From Globisporangium splendens (lineage: Eukaryota > Oomycota > Peronosporomycetes > Pythiales > Pythiaceae): 64,000 nucleotides of DNA. The first letter of the stretch is position 1. Every line of letters begins with the position of its first letter. Positions 51,500 through 61,978 of this stretch are shown one piece after another. The notes below the pieces were generated by a model that saw only the letters and a list, made by a program, of their open reading frames with translations, did not search any database and was not told the origin of the DNA. The translations under genes and the position numbers were made by a program. The stretch is from NCBI GenBank assembly GCA_006386115.1, contig VFIW01000004.1:124001-188000 (forward strand), written 5' to 3'.

Positions 51500-52981
51500 A
51501 TGTCGTCGGCCACCGGTTTGCACTCTGCGCGCGAAGAACTGGGACTGCCCAACGTCGCGCCGCACATGAGCTCGTCCTCGGCATTCATGAGCCTCGGCGG
51601 CCAGCACGACGGCAGCCAGCACTCGCTCCCGAAACCCATGTCGCTGAGTCCGCGCACGTTCGGCATGGACGACCTCCGCGACTTCTGCGGACCTCTCGGA
51701 ACGTTCAAGACGGGCTTGACGCCGCGCGTGTTCAGCACGGGACTGACGCCGCGATCGGGCTTCACGCCTCGCTTCACGACGGGCTTCACGCCACGCATCA
51801 GCGTCACTGGACTGGGTCTTCAACAACAACAGCAGCAGCAGCAGAACGACACGAACGCGTTCTTCAGCCGTAACACGGGCTTCTCGCCACGTGCCTCGGA
51901 AGCGCCTCAGAGCCAGAAGATCTCGCCAACAGGTTTCACGCCGAAGGACGTCTCGGCCATGAAGATGCCGATGCGATACCCTGGAGCATTCAACACCGGC
52001 AGCAACAGCCCACAGAAGATGACCATGGGTGACTACAAGCAGCCAATCACGCAGCTCCAGCACTCGCAACACCAGCAAGTGCATCACCAGTACGGCGGTC
52101 ACCACGGTGGCCACCACGAGCCAATGAACCAGAATGACATGGCGATGAACATGAACATGTTCGACTACATGGGCCGTCCAACGATCCACCAGCCGCAGCA
52201 CATGCACGACCCTCGCTCTTCCAAGACTTCTCCAATCTCGGACAAGGGATCCGACCAGGACGACCTCGATGAGCGCCGCCGCATGAAGAACCGCGAGCGC
52301 GTTCGCAAGTGCCGCAAGCGCAAGCAAGACCGTCTTAACTTTTTGGAGGATCGCACTGCTGAGCTCGAAAAGGAAAACCATGTGCTGAAGACCAAGATGG
52401 CGAGAAAGTCGGTCAGTGCTGCCGCTGAGCCAATGAACGAGATCCAGTTGAAGGAGCTTCGCAAGAAGCAAAACACGACCATCGCGTCGTACATCCGTGC
52501 CTACAACGAAGTGGAAACGGGTGTGTTCGATGTCACGGCACGCAACATCTGGTCCGAGAATGCGGAGATCCTGTACGGCAACAACGGCAGTCGCGTCGCT
52601 GGTCTCGAGATGATCGTGAGCAACAAGCGCGCGAGCGCTGCTGTGTTCTCGATGTACAAGATCAAGCAGTACACCGTGCAATGGAAGCAAAACTCGAACG
52701 ACAAGTGCGCGGTGCACTGGGAGGTGGACGTGGTGCTGCGACCAAACGCTCCCCAGAACATCCCAATGACCGCGCCGTTCTCGGAATTGTGCGCGCACTT
52801 TGACCAGAACGAAGTGCTCTCGTTCCGCATGACGTCGCACTTGACGTTCGACGAAGGCCGCATCGTCGAGGAGATCCGTCAGCTGAACCTGTCGCCGATC
52901 TCGGAGCTCGTGCTGGGCAAGTTTGCCCAGGACCCGAAAAAAGCGTCGGACGTCCTGCGATGCCTTTTGGTGGCCGCATAG
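51500..52981 (+). CDS. bZIP transcription factor with repeated [F/L]-[S/T]-P-R motifs
   Basis: 493 residues, single exon. Basic region at 258-276 (KNRERVRKCRKRK) has the invariant N264-x7-R272 with Cys at 271, followed by a short zipper (L282, L289, L296). The N-terminal 150 residues carry repeated proline-directed motifs: GLTPR, GLTPR, GFTPR twice, GFSPR, GFTPK, each a possible MAP-kinase or CDK site, then a polyGln run and His/Met/Gln-rich stretches. The C-terminal 150 residues form a conserved-looking globular domain (NEVETGVFDVTARNIWSENA, VHWEVDVVLRP, HLTFDEGRIVEEIRQL) that I cannot name. Nuclear DNA-binding is inferred from the bZIP; targets would be TGACG- or ACGT-type sites. Confidence 0.9.
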   Translation: MSSATGLHSAREELGLPNVAPHMSSSSAFMSLGGQHDGSQHSLPKPMSLSPRTFGMDDLRDFCGPLGTFKTGLTPRVFSTGLTPRSGFTPRFTTGFTPRISVTGLGLQQQQQQQQNDTNAFFSRNTGFSPRASEAPQSQKISPTGFTPKDVSAMKMPMRYPGAFNTGSNSPQKMTMGDYKQPITQLQHSQHQQVHHQYGGHHGGHHEPMNQNDMAMNMNMFDYMGRPTIHQPQHMHDPRSSKTSPISDKGSDQDDLDERRRMKNRERVRKCRKRKQDRLNFLEDRTAELEKENHVLKTKMARKSVSAAAEPMNEIQLKELRKKQNTTIASYIRAYNEVETGVFDVTARNIWSENAEILYGNNGSRVAGLEMIVSNKRASAAVFSMYKIKQYTVQWKQNSNDKCAVHWEVDVVLRPNAPQNIPMTAPFSELCAHFDQNEVLSFRMTSHLTFDEGRIVEEIRQLNLSPISELVLGKFAQDPKKASDVLRCLLVAA

Positions 52982-53546
52982 AGCGACGTCTACACTATAG
53001 AGCAGCAAATAGTACCCCCACAGAACAACCGCAAGTAGTGTTATGTACCCGATTAGGAAAGGAAGGACCCCGCTGAGGCAGGCTCCTTTGTCGATTATGT
53101 ATGCCGATGTAAAATAATGTAAAGGATTGACCCAACGAACTATCCACTCATCCAGCATAGCTTCAAGTCGCCTTCATGCGCACCCATCCGTTTATCCGAT
53201 TATCCATCCATTTATCCACCCATGCGTCTGCGCGAAACAAAGTCACGAGGTTGAGTGCAGCACGAAGTGGTCAGAGCGTGCTGCACTTTGCCATGGCAGT
53301 CGTTAGTCGCATGAGGACAATAAAACAAGACGCGCACGGTTCAGGTATGTAGCATTTGATGGGGATAATTTTAAAATGGTAGGCGGATGTATAAAGCGAG
53401 CCGTCATCAATCAATCTATGGCTTTCAATGGGCTCGAAGATCTTAAGAACAACATATAAAATTGGGTACATCTCATGGCTTCCCCAGTTTGCCGCCTTGA
53501 ATTTGCAGGCAGTGTCCATGGAAAAGAACAGAGACGAGGATCATAT
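52982..53546. other. 3' spacer between bZIP and SH3BGRL-like gene
   Basis: Convergent genes. Contains a tandem TTTATCC/TTATCCA run at 53189-53220 and no gene. Confidence 0.45.
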
Positions 53547-54093
53547 TTACGGCTTTCGTGGGACGCCTGCGGATCATGCAGCGAACAATACACAAAAGGT
53601 CAGGAACACTGGCATGTAAGTCATTCTACGTGTGTCACTGCACTCGTACCAGCAAAGACGGACTCGAGGGTCGGGATGTTGTTCGCCTCCAGAATCTCTT
53701 TCGGGACGTCGCTCATTTCGTTCAATTGCTGAAGCACACGAAGGATAGAAGGAATCGTCAGTAAGTCACGTATGGTCCATAGAGAAGAAGATCGCTCGCG
53801 TTGATAGCAAACACACAGCGAATTGCGTAGTCCCATACCTGGATCTCAGCGAACGAGCCAATGTACTTGGCGGAGTGTTGGTCGCCACCAGGCACGAGGA
53901 ACACCTGCGGGTAGTTGGCGCGGATGCCGCTTCGCTCAAAGTACACGTCGCGGGCGTCCTTGTTGCCTTCGTCGGCGCAGTCCACCGTGCGGTACACGAT
54001 GCGGTTGCCGTCCAAGATCTGCAGCGTTTGCTGGATCTGGTGCTTTTGCTCCGCGATCGACACGGTCGACGAAATCAGAATCACGCACTCCAT
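53547..54093 (-). CDS. SH3BGRL-like thioredoxin-fold protein
   Basis: Three exons by splice sites: 53839-54093, 53650-53728, 53547-53566, 117 residues with consistent phase. Fold motifs of the SH3-binding glutamic-acid-rich-like family: an initial strand VILISSTVS, helix then ILDGNRIVYRTVDCAD, and the cis-proline region ANYPQVFLVPGGD with YIGSFAEIQ; helical end QLNEMSDVPKEILEANN. The glutaredoxin CxxC active site is absent, as usual in this family, so it is unlikely to be a redox enzyme. A short terminal exon (VPRKP) closes the frame. The ATG directly follows a TAG, so an upstream noncoding exon is possible. Confidence 0.75.
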
Positions 54094-54611
54094 CTACAAT
54101 AACATCGACAGAGAGGGATGTAGGTGAGCCACGTATCGATCCACATGACGCACGCATGCACGCTGACGTCACGTGGCGCAGTGTGAGCGCCGCCTAAACA
54201 CATCGCAAAGCACACCTTGTTGCTTGTGTTTGCCTGCTTCGAGAGTGGACGTGGCGAGTGGGTGAGAGCCGTCCAGTAAAGGAAACAGAGTCTGCGGTAC
54301 TAAAAACGTTCTTCTAAGTACGATTCAATGCTGAGAAAAACACATGTGGGTGAAAACTGATTTGGGCAAAACCAAGTGGGGAGTGTCTGTTTCTTGATTG
54401 CTCTGGGTCACAGCCCTGTCACCACACAACATTGAACAGGTTGTGTCACACTGTGAGTGAATGTGACTTGATTCACAAAGTGCTGGTCGACACCATGATG
54501 CAATCATTTGCCCACTTGTCAAACGAAAGACCCAGGTGGATATAGCCCACTGGGGCAAAAGCATTTCCTTCGTTTGTCGAGGGAGATTGGTTGGTTGCAC
54601 AAGCTGACAGG
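54094..54611. other. Divergent upstream region of SH3BGRL-like and NYN genes
   Basis: About 520 nt. An initiator-like ATCATTTGCC near 54507 may serve the plus-strand gene. No other gene seen. Confidence 0.4.
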
Positions 54612-56288
54612 ATGGCGCAGCACAAGCGCTTCCTCTTCGTGGATCTCGATGGGTTGCTCGCGGCTGCACGCTCCCACGTGCACCAGCACCCGCCGGTGTT
54701 TAACAAGGAGCTCGCGCTACTGGAGGACGCAGAGATTGCACTGAATGCGCGCGAGCTCACGAAGGTGCTGGCTTACGAAGCTGGAGAGGTGCAGTCCGTT
54801 GTGTGCCGCGAAGGCACGTTCTACAACCACAACATCACAGACGCCGAAGCGCTGATCGCCGACGGATGGAAGATGAAGAAGAAGGGCGCTCTCCACCACC
54901 CGACGCTTGACAACATGCTCAAGCAGACGCTGCAGATCTACGGCGCTGCTGATTCGCCGCTCTCCAGTTCCAGCTCCAAGACGTTGGCGCTCGCGGCTGG
55001 GACGCTTTCATCGGCGACGCTGAGCTGCTTGGAACTGTTTCTGCAGAAGAATTGGCACGTTCAGCTCCATATCTTGGGACTATGCGTCCAAGAGTTCACT
55101 GCGCAACTCGAAAAATTCGAGCATCGCTACTTGGACTTGAAACTGGACAATCTGCTGTACAAACGACCAGTGACAGTGGTGGCAGATCAGACGATATCTT
55201 CGAATAGTCTCAGCAAGAAAAGCGGCGATCGATCTTCCCCCGTGAGGTCCTGTGAAAAACGGCGGTCCGCAGCGACTCGTCTTCGCATGCTACAAGAGAA
55301 CCCGAGTGAGTACACTCGCAGCGAAGATCGGCAGCGGTTTGTGTTCATGGACATGGACAACATCACCACGTCGTTTTTCACGAGTGACCATCTGTACCAG
55401 CAGATCCCCGGCGCCACGAGTACGCGCGACCTCCGTCTCAACTTCAAGATGCTCACGGAACGAGTGTGCGGGAAGGAGAAGCCAGAACTCGTGAAGCGAC
55501 AGCTTGCGACGTACTTCAAGACGAGCGAGGTGCTGGCGCAGGCGTTCAAGCAGCGCCGCTGGACTGTGAAGAAGCAGGAAACCGCGAGCGACACCACCTT
55601 GCAGCTGGAGCTGTACACCCAACTGTTTTCGTCTGCCACTGATGCCAGGACGCTCGTTCTCGTGACAGGCGACGGGAACCGCGAAGACGACGACAGGTCC
55701 TTTATCGGCATCGTCCGGAAGTACTTGGAGAACAGCTGGTGCGTGGAGATCCATTCGTGGCTGCACTCGCTCAGCGAAGCATACATTGACTTCCAGAAGA
55801 CGTACCCGGTATCGTTCAAAGTGTACCCACTCGATGCAGATTTCCATGAGCTCGTCACTTCGGTGGCTCCTACTTCCTCGAGCGACAAAGATACCAACTT
55901 ACCGCCACATCGTCTTCAACGTCATCCATCGGGAAATGGAGAGCTACTATCTCCATCACTGGCACAGCTTGATAAGAACAATGTCAACGGCAGCAATACC
56001 GACAGCACGCGACAGATCGTCGAAGTGTTTACTACGCAACTCGCTTCGTTGCAGGCTACCAATGCCGAGCTCGTGAATAAGAACCGGTCATTGGAAGATG
56101 CAAACGCGGAGCTTCTTCGCAAGAATCAAGCACTCGAGCAACGTCTCAGCGCATTCCGTTCGGCGACATCGTTGATGCTGAACAACAACTACATCGCACT
56201 ATTGAACCGCGATCTCGCGAATCTCTCGAGCGCATTCGACGATGATCAAGGGAACCTTCCAGCTTCGTCACACACGCAAGCCAAGTGA
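54612..56288 (+). CDS. Protein with two NYN/PIN-like domains and a C-terminal coiled coil
   Basis: 558 residues from ATG 54612; single exon. The first strand of a NYN-type nuclease fold appears twice: FLFVDLDGLLAAA near the N-terminus and FVFMDMDNITTSFF about 250 residues on. The second copy has the companion motif LVLVTGDGNREDDDRSF, then a final strand WCVEIHSWLHSLSEAY, giving the acidic residues expected of a PIN/NYN RNase site. The first copy is degenerate in its later motifs. After a disordered linker the end is a coiled coil (LASLQATNAELVNKNRSLED). A role in RNA cleavage or processing is inferred from the fold only. Confidence 0.75.
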   Translation: MAQHKRFLFVDLDGLLAAARSHVHQHPPVFNKELALLEDAEIALNARELTKVLAYEAGEVQSVVCREGTFYNHNITDAEALIADGWKMKKKGALHHPTLDNMLKQTLQIYGAADSPLSSSSSKTLALAAGTLSSATLSCLELFLQKNWHVQLHILGLCVQEFTAQLEKFEHRYLDLKLDNLLYKRPVTVVADQTISSNSLSKKSGDRSSPVRSCEKRRSAATRLRMLQENPSEYTRSEDRQRFVFMDMDNITTSFFTSDHLYQQIPGATSTRDLRLNFKMLTERVCGKEKPELVKRQLATYFKTSEVLAQAFKQRRWTVKKQETASDTTLQLELYTQLFSSATDARTLVLVTGDGNREDDDRSFIGIVRKYLENSWCVEIHSWLHSLSEAYIDFQKTYPVSFKVYPLDADFHELVTSVAPTSSSDKDTNLPPHRLQRHPSGNGELLSPSLAQLDKNNVNGSNTDSTRQIVEVFTTQLASLQATNAELVNKNRSLEDANAELLRKNQALEQRLSAFRSATSLMLNNNYIALLNRDLANLSSAFDDDQGNLPASSHTQAK

Positions 56289-56756
56289 TCGAGCTGTTAA
56301 CCTTTAACATCGGCGCTTCGATCTAATTCTACCACCAAATACCAGACTACCAGCTCCGTTTTGAAACTTCAGCTTCGCCCATCAGCCAGTCTTATCCATT
56401 TTTCCTGCACACGCTTCCATTCACCTACTACTTCTAGTGCGAGCACATATCGGCAACTTTAGCTTATCATTCGCATTCTTTACCGTAAAGAATCGACATG
56501 ATGGCGCATAAAAACATAGTATACCATCGATTGCATGTCTGTCAGCTCTGTTCGCGCTTTGGTCAAAAGATCAATCACATGTCGCTCTTCAACATGGATA
56601 CATTTTCCCACATGCCAAGTTGGGTGTCCAAAATAGTGTGTGCGACCTTAATCCAAGTGTTCGGATCCTTAAAATCCGGACCAAACATCTTTCTAAACTG
56701 CAATCACACACACACACACACATACACACTCGGACATTCAAACGCGACCGACAGCT
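56289..56756. other. Spacer upstream of Spg1-type GTPase, with CA repeat
   Basis: 470 nt; no gene. The region near the ATG contains a CA microsatellite. Confidence 0.45.
56705..56721. repeat. (CA)8 microsatellite
   Basis: CA run followed by interrupted CATACACAC, 36-52 nt upstream of the GTPase ATG, probably in the leader. Confidence 0.85.
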
Positions 56757-57827
56757 ATGGAAGAGACCGGCGACAGCTCGAGCGGCAGCGACGTCCGCGA
56801 GCAGCGCGTGGAGACCCCATCGCGCGGCCTGGACGCGCCCGGCCCCAACGTCGGCAGCGGCCGCAACAACGTGGTCGTGAAGGTCGGCATGGTCGGCGAC
56901 GCGCAGGTCGGCAAGACCAGTCTCATGGTCAAGTACGTCGAGGGCAAGTTCGACGAAGACTACATCCACACGCTCGGTGAGTGAGAGCGCTGCGCGCGTT
57001 TGGTTCACGTATCGACGCATATGGAGGTTGTTATGTAGCCGCACTGGCGCATGTTGTTTGGTGTTATTTTGTATGAAGGTGTGAACTTTATGGAAAAAAC
57101 GATCGCGTTGCGTAACACGGAGATCACGTTCAGTATTTGGGATCTTGGCGGTATGTACACGATGGCGGAACCAAAGAGATTCACTTTTGCTACAGCTGTC
57201 GTATGTGTATTCTGACACGTTGGTGCTGATGAGCCTTTGCTTTTTATTTTGCAATAGGACACCGCGAGTTCATCAGCATGCTGCCTCTGGTCTGCAACGA
57301 TGCCGTCGCGATCCTGTTCATGTTCGACTTGTCGCGGAAGGCGACGCTCACGAGCGTCAAGGAGTGGTACCGTCAAGTGCGCTCCATCAACAAGGTAAGC
57401 AGCATTTTATGGTAGTACATTCCGTCGACGAAGGGGCTCATGTGCATGTATTTATTTGCGCTTTTTTGTGCCTGTGTGTGTGTGCGTGTTTAGAACGCGT
57501 TTCCATTTCTCATTGGCATGAAGTACGACCACTTCACCAACTTTTCCATGGAAGAACAGGAAGACATCACGAAACAGGTACGCGCAACTTAAGTTATTAT
57601 GAAGCAGTTCAACTACGTGTAATAGGCATTTGTGTGGCTGATCATCCATCCATTGTTTGAAGGCGCGCAAGTTCGCCAAGGCCATGAAGGCGCCGCTCAT
57701 TTTCACGTCGGCGTCGCACTCGATCAACATCCAGAAGCTCTTCAAAGTCGTGCTGAGTAAAGTGTTTGATCTCAAGTGTACCGTGCCGATGATCGAGCGC
57801 ATCGGAGACCCGATTCTGCAATATTAA
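56757..57827 (+). CDS. SPG1: Tem1/Spg1-type septation GTPase
   Basis: Ras-superfamily GTPase of the septation/mitotic-exit network. Five exons: 56757-56976, 57079-57150, 57258-57394, 57494-57577, 57663-57827; 225 residues, all phases consistent. P-loop GDAQVGKTS (47-55), effector region [15 protein letters not shown]3 WDLGGHREF (Gly-His replacing the usual Gly-Gln), then the Tem1/Spg1 signature [21 protein letters not shown]4 MKYD in place of NKxD, as in this subfamily, and G5 TSASHS. The C-terminus ends IGDPILQY with no prenylation Cys, also typical of Spg1/Tem1. The 40-residue N-terminal extension is Ser/Gly-rich. Confidence 0.9.
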
Positions 57828-58016
57828 GAAACAATTCAAAATAATACACCTCTTGTTGTGAAAGCGTGTTGTCCTAGGTCTCTAGCGCGTTGATGCTATG
57901 TGTAGAGTGAGCAAATGAAGGAAAAACTCTCGTGCAGTGCACCTGGGGACATCTATCTACTTGAGGTAAACACAAATGGAATTCTTCCAGCTTGTCAATA
58001 CGCCACCCCACCACGC

Positions 58017-60155
58017 CTAGGATTGCTGGATGCCTGCGTATTCGTCAATGCCCAATGCGACGTTGATGTTCTGCACGGCCTGGGTCGCAGCACCCTTGAG
58101 TAAATTATCGATCGTCGAGATGACCACCATGCGGCCCGACTCCTTGTCGATCTGGAAGCCGCCGATCGTCACGCCGTGGGTGCCCGCGATGTCCTTGACG
58201 AGCGGCATCGAGCCCGTGACGTTCACGAGCGCCTCCTTCGCGTAGAACTCTCGGTATAGCTCCTCAATGTGCTTCTCCGTGAGCGAAGCATCCTTCAATT
58301 GCACCGATAGCGTCAAGTGGATGCCCTGGAAGAATGGCGCCACGTGCGGCATGAATCGCACGGGTGTGTCCAACTGGTGGCTCACCTCGCGCTCGTGGAT
58401 ATGGTTCACCGACTTGTACGCCATGACGTTGTCCGCGAGAACCGCTGGGTTGTTCGCGTTCGAGAGACCCGTACCGGCGCCAGAGTACCCCGAGACACCA
58501 AACACGTGCGGTGGAATGCTCGCGTCCAGCAGCGACGCACTGATCTCCGGCTTACCGCCGAGCAACGGCAGCAAGCCCAACTGCGCGCCCGTCGCGTAGC
58601 AGCCTGGGTTGGCGATGTGCGTGGCACCGAACACCTTAGAACGACCGCCGGGGGCTTCAGGCAACCCGTAGGTCCACTCGGCGTTGAAGCGCTGGTCAGC
58701 ACTCAAATCGATGATCATCTTGTCCTTGCGCTTGAGTCCATCCAAGACGTTCGCGTACCTTTCGCAGTGGCCGTTTGGAAGCGCCAAGATCCACACATCG
58801 ACGCTGTCGGCGAACGGCGACGTCGGGATTTGGTCCAAGCCGAGGTCGCAGAACTCGAGCTCGTCCGAGATGTTCAGGCGCTGCTTCGTGTTTCCAATAG
58901 GCGCAGCTGGAAGGTTCGTGTGCGGGTTCAGTGGTGGCGCGCTCGCGAGCTCAATCACCTTCTTGCCCACAAGCGCACGTGAACTCGCGCATACCAACTC
59001 GAGCTCTGGGTGCTGACCCACGAGGCGAATGATCTCGCGACCGGCGTATCCACGCGCACCGATCAGACCAACGCGGCGTCTCTTTGATGCGGCTGGCGCG
59101 ATGCCAGCAGCAGACGCCTGTGGCTTGTCGCCGCGAATGCACACCGTGCCGGTACTGCAGCTGCTGAGAATCTCGCGCGACAACGCCGACGCCGACGTGA
59201 GCGCCACGGACGATGACGATGGGAGGCCCTGCAAGAGCGCGTTGATCTCGTTCAGCTTGAGCAGTGTACCCTGACGACCCGTGTAGTCGCGCGCCGCCAT
59301 TCGCTCATAGTCCTTCGACATGTCGATGCCCTTGAGCTTCGTGCCGTCGTCCTCGATCCAGCCGCCCTTGGCGTTGATAAAGATCGTCTTGTACGGCTGG
59401 ATGTTGAGCGCGAGCTCACGGGCCGCGACGTCGGCGTTGATGTTGAGCGTCTGGCCATCGGCGCTCTCGCCCAAGCACGAAAGCACAGGGATCTGGCCGT
59501 TCGCGATTGCCGACTCAACGCCCTCGCTGTAGATTTGCGAGACCTCGCCAACGTACCCGTACACTGGCAGATCCTTCAACTTGGCTTCAAACACGCCCGT
59601 CGTGATCGGACGCGCTGGCGCTCCAGCGGCCACGAGCGCATCCACGATCTTGCGGTTCGCCTTGAGGAAGATCTTCTTAGCGATCGCGAGCGTGTCCTTG
59701 TCGGTCACGCGGTTGCCCTTGACGTACTGCGGCTCGATGCCGGCCTTCTCAAGCTCGGCATTCATCTGCGGACCCGCACCGTGCACCAAGATCGGGAACA
59801 GACCCGCCTCCTTCAGGAAGATCAGCGAGTTCACAAGCGTGTCGAGCTCGTTCTCGATGACTTCGCCGCCGATCTTGATCACCGTCGTGCGCGTAACCCC
59901 CGGAGTGCCGTACACCTGCACGTACTCCCGGATGTGGCTCTCGGAGGACACGATCTGCATGAGCTTCGTGGTCACATCCTTGGCGGACGTCGGCTTCTGC
60001 ACCGTCGCGAAGCCGCGCGCGTTGCATTGCTGCACGAGTCCATTCACAGCGTTCGAGGCGGCGGCAGCCGACGTGGCACGCGCGCGCAACTGCGAGGCGG
60101 CGAGCTGCGAGCGCAGCGCCTTGTGCACTGGGAGGCGAAGCACGCGTTGCAGCAT
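58017..60155 (-). CDS. ARG5,6: Acetylglutamate kinase / N-acetyl-gamma-glutamyl-phosphate reductase fusion
   Basis: Bifunctional enzyme for steps 2 and 3 of arginine (ornithine) synthesis, normally in mitochondria. 712 residues, one exon. The first 30 residues from ATG 60155 are Arg/Leu/Ala-rich (LQRVLRLPVHKALRS), a likely presequence. Kinase half: VIKIGGEVIENEL, LVHGAGPQMNAEL, VLSCLGESADGQTLNINADV, AKGGWIEDDG. A linker of about 25 residues leads to the reductase half: GLIGARGYAGREIIRLV (NADP site), ILALPNGHCERYA, catalytic Cys in ANPGCYATGAQLGLLPL, GVSGYSGAGTGLS. Kinase and reductase fused in one chain is the fungal ARG5,6 arrangement. It lies head to head with the carbamoyl-phosphate synthase gene. 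Confidence 0.95.
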   Translation of the reverse strand: MLQRVLRLPVHKALRSQLAASQLRARATSAAAASNAVNGLVQQCNARGFATVQKPTSAKDVTTKLMQIVSSESHIREYVQVYGTPGVTRTTVIKIGGEVIENELDTLVNSLIFLKEAGLFPILVHGAGPQMNAELEKAGIEPQYVKGNRVTDKDTLAIAKKIFLKANRKIVDALVAAGAPARPITTGVFEAKLKDLPVYGYVGEVSQIYSEGVESAIANGQIPVLSCLGESADGQTLNINADVAARELALNIQPYKTIFINAKGGWIEDDGTKLKGIDMSKDYERMAARDYTGRQGTLLKLNEINALLQGLPSSSSVALTSASALSREILSSCSTGTVCIRGDKPQASAAGIAPAASKRRRVGLIGARGYAGREIIRLVGQHPELELVCASSRALVGKKVIELASAPPLNPHTNLPAAPIGNTKQRLNISDELEFCDLGLDQIPTSPFADSVDVWILALPNGHCERYANVLDGLKRKDKMIIDLSADQRFNAEWTYGLPEAPGGRSKVFGATHIANPGCYATGAQLGLLPLLGGKPEISASLLDASIPPHVFGVSGYSGAGTGLSNANNPAVLADNVMAYKSVNHIHEREVSHQLDTPVRFMPHVAPFFQGIHLTLSVQLKDASLTEKHIEELYREFYAKEALVNVTGSMPLVKDIAGTHGVTIGGFQIDKESGRMVVISTIDNLLKGAATQAVQNINVALGIDEYAGIQQS

Positions 60156-61978
60156 AGTGGAGCGAGAGTGCGTGCGTGGATGCGCGTAGACGGAGGTGGC
60201 GGAGTGAGGAGGACGAATGGACCGCCGGCGCTTCTCTTCCACAGACGCAGATGCAGTTGTGATGGCGTTGTATCGGGAAGATTGGAAGCAAGATCCACCA
60301 GATGAGTGAGCTGCAACTCGCCCTATTTAGAGAGCTCCAGACAAAAATCCTCGGAAAATGCATAGCGGAACTGTTCGTTAAGTTCGCACTGGCGGACCTC
60401 AAAGTGCACTGTCAGCTCATGAACTTTGCGACATATGTTTGCGCATAGGCAAAGTGCTACAACTGTGGAACTGCGTAGGTACGACTAGCGCAGCCATGTG
60501 GTGAGCACATGCGCACTTTAGTGCACTGACGGTTGAACTGCGCAAGGCATGACGGCTCTGATGCGGAGATGACGCAGGCTGGCAGATACCCGTCGCCTTC
60601 AGCAACGACCGCATTGCATGTCTGCATGCAGGAAACACTAACGGCAGCCAGCCCCTATCGTACGAACCACAGGCGCAGAGAGACAGACAAGCAGCAGGGA
60701 AGATGCGTTTGCGTTGAGCCTGTTGTGGTGATGATGACCACGCGCGGCGACGCACAGGTTCCCATCCAGACAGCCACACCACCACATTTCTCACCAAAAC
60801 GACTGGTCCCCATGGAGTGAGCGTACCGGCGCGAAAGTTCTCCTGGCGACAAAGCGAAGCAGTCTGTTCAACAAGGCGGCGCGTGTCGGACGGGTGATAC
60901 CATCACCTGCCTATTGCAGTGGAGCCTCCCTTCCAAGCAGAGCGTGTGAGTCACAGTGGGCGATGATGGCTGAAGGCGGGTCCCACTCTGCCATCTGGGC
61001 ATTCACCAACTGATTGGATTGATTTGTTGATTGGATGGAAACCGCCTGCAGTCCAGGTTCGCGACCAGGTTTGCGGCCAGGTTGCAAAGTTTATACTTCA
61101 AGTTTGTATGCTCATCGAAGTGTCAGGTGGCCACTTAACCCGCATCCACATCAGGTTCTCAAACACACAGCATGCATCCAATCAAATGGATACCAAGCGG
61201 ATGGAAATAAAGCCTCTTTATATTGAATAGAGAGGGCATGAGCAGCGATAAAGTACCAGTGCGCAAGCGCAACTGCTACATGCGTGTGGCATTAATGCTC
61301 GCTTATCCGATGTTCAGGGGTGACACCGTCCGTCCATCAAGGACAACACAAACACGAATACGAATCATACCATGCTGCCCTTTACCGTCCCCACCACGCG
61401 TAATATTCATGCGTTGGTGTGCACTGCAGATTTGTTGCAGTGCGCAGTGATGATGATGGAGCAGCGGAATTCCTGCAAGCTCGTTGTATTTTTTAACTTC
61501 AGGATTGGGGGAATGCCGCAACCACCACAAGAACACAGCGGACACAAAGGAGCAAAATAGCCGCTCATCCCCCTTTTTCTTGCCAGCACTCTCGAACTGC
61601 ATACTTATTGCGTCTCATGCCCACTGCATTTTCTGCACTCGGAAATCCGCATATTGAATCAAGTAAGATGACTGGCCAAAGCTCCCAGTATGTTTGGGAC
61701 CAAATTGCGATCCTCGAAGGATGTGTATTTGGATCCTGTGGCCAACACCCTCTGATAGTTAATATCAGTATCTTCCAGGGGTTTGCGGTTGCCGCATGGC
61801 GCGAGCGCCAAAGATCGAACGAGCGAAAGAAACCATGGCGCTCAGCCGCCCCCTCCCTCTCTGCTTTCACTTTGGAACTGGCCGCGCCAAGCAAACAGCA
61901 AGAGCCCCGCAAGCTTGCCACGCGCCCGCCATCCGCTTCCACGCCGAACCCTCCATCGTTAGCTAGCAGCCGTGCACG
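60156..61978. other. 1.8-kb divergent region between two arginine-pathway genes
   Basis: No gene recognised. ATTGG/CCAAT motifs cluster near 61010-61040 (three within 25 bp). An initiator-like TCACTTT at 61867-61873 lies about 106 nt upstream of the synthase ATG. The central 1 kb is unremarkable. Confidence 0.45.
61867..61873 (+). promoter_or_regulatory. Initiator-like element of carbamoyl-phosphate synthase gene
   Basis: TCACTTT fits YCAYTYY and lies about 106 nt upstream of ATG 61979. Position is plausible; the motif alone is weak. Confidence 0.3.

Noticed and set aside
51482..53158. Long minus-strand open frame (about 558 codons) opposite the bZIP gene
   Set aside because: It mirrors the GC-rich codon usage of the bZIP gene and is dominated by Arg/Leu/His/Val runs with no domain; a shadow frame.
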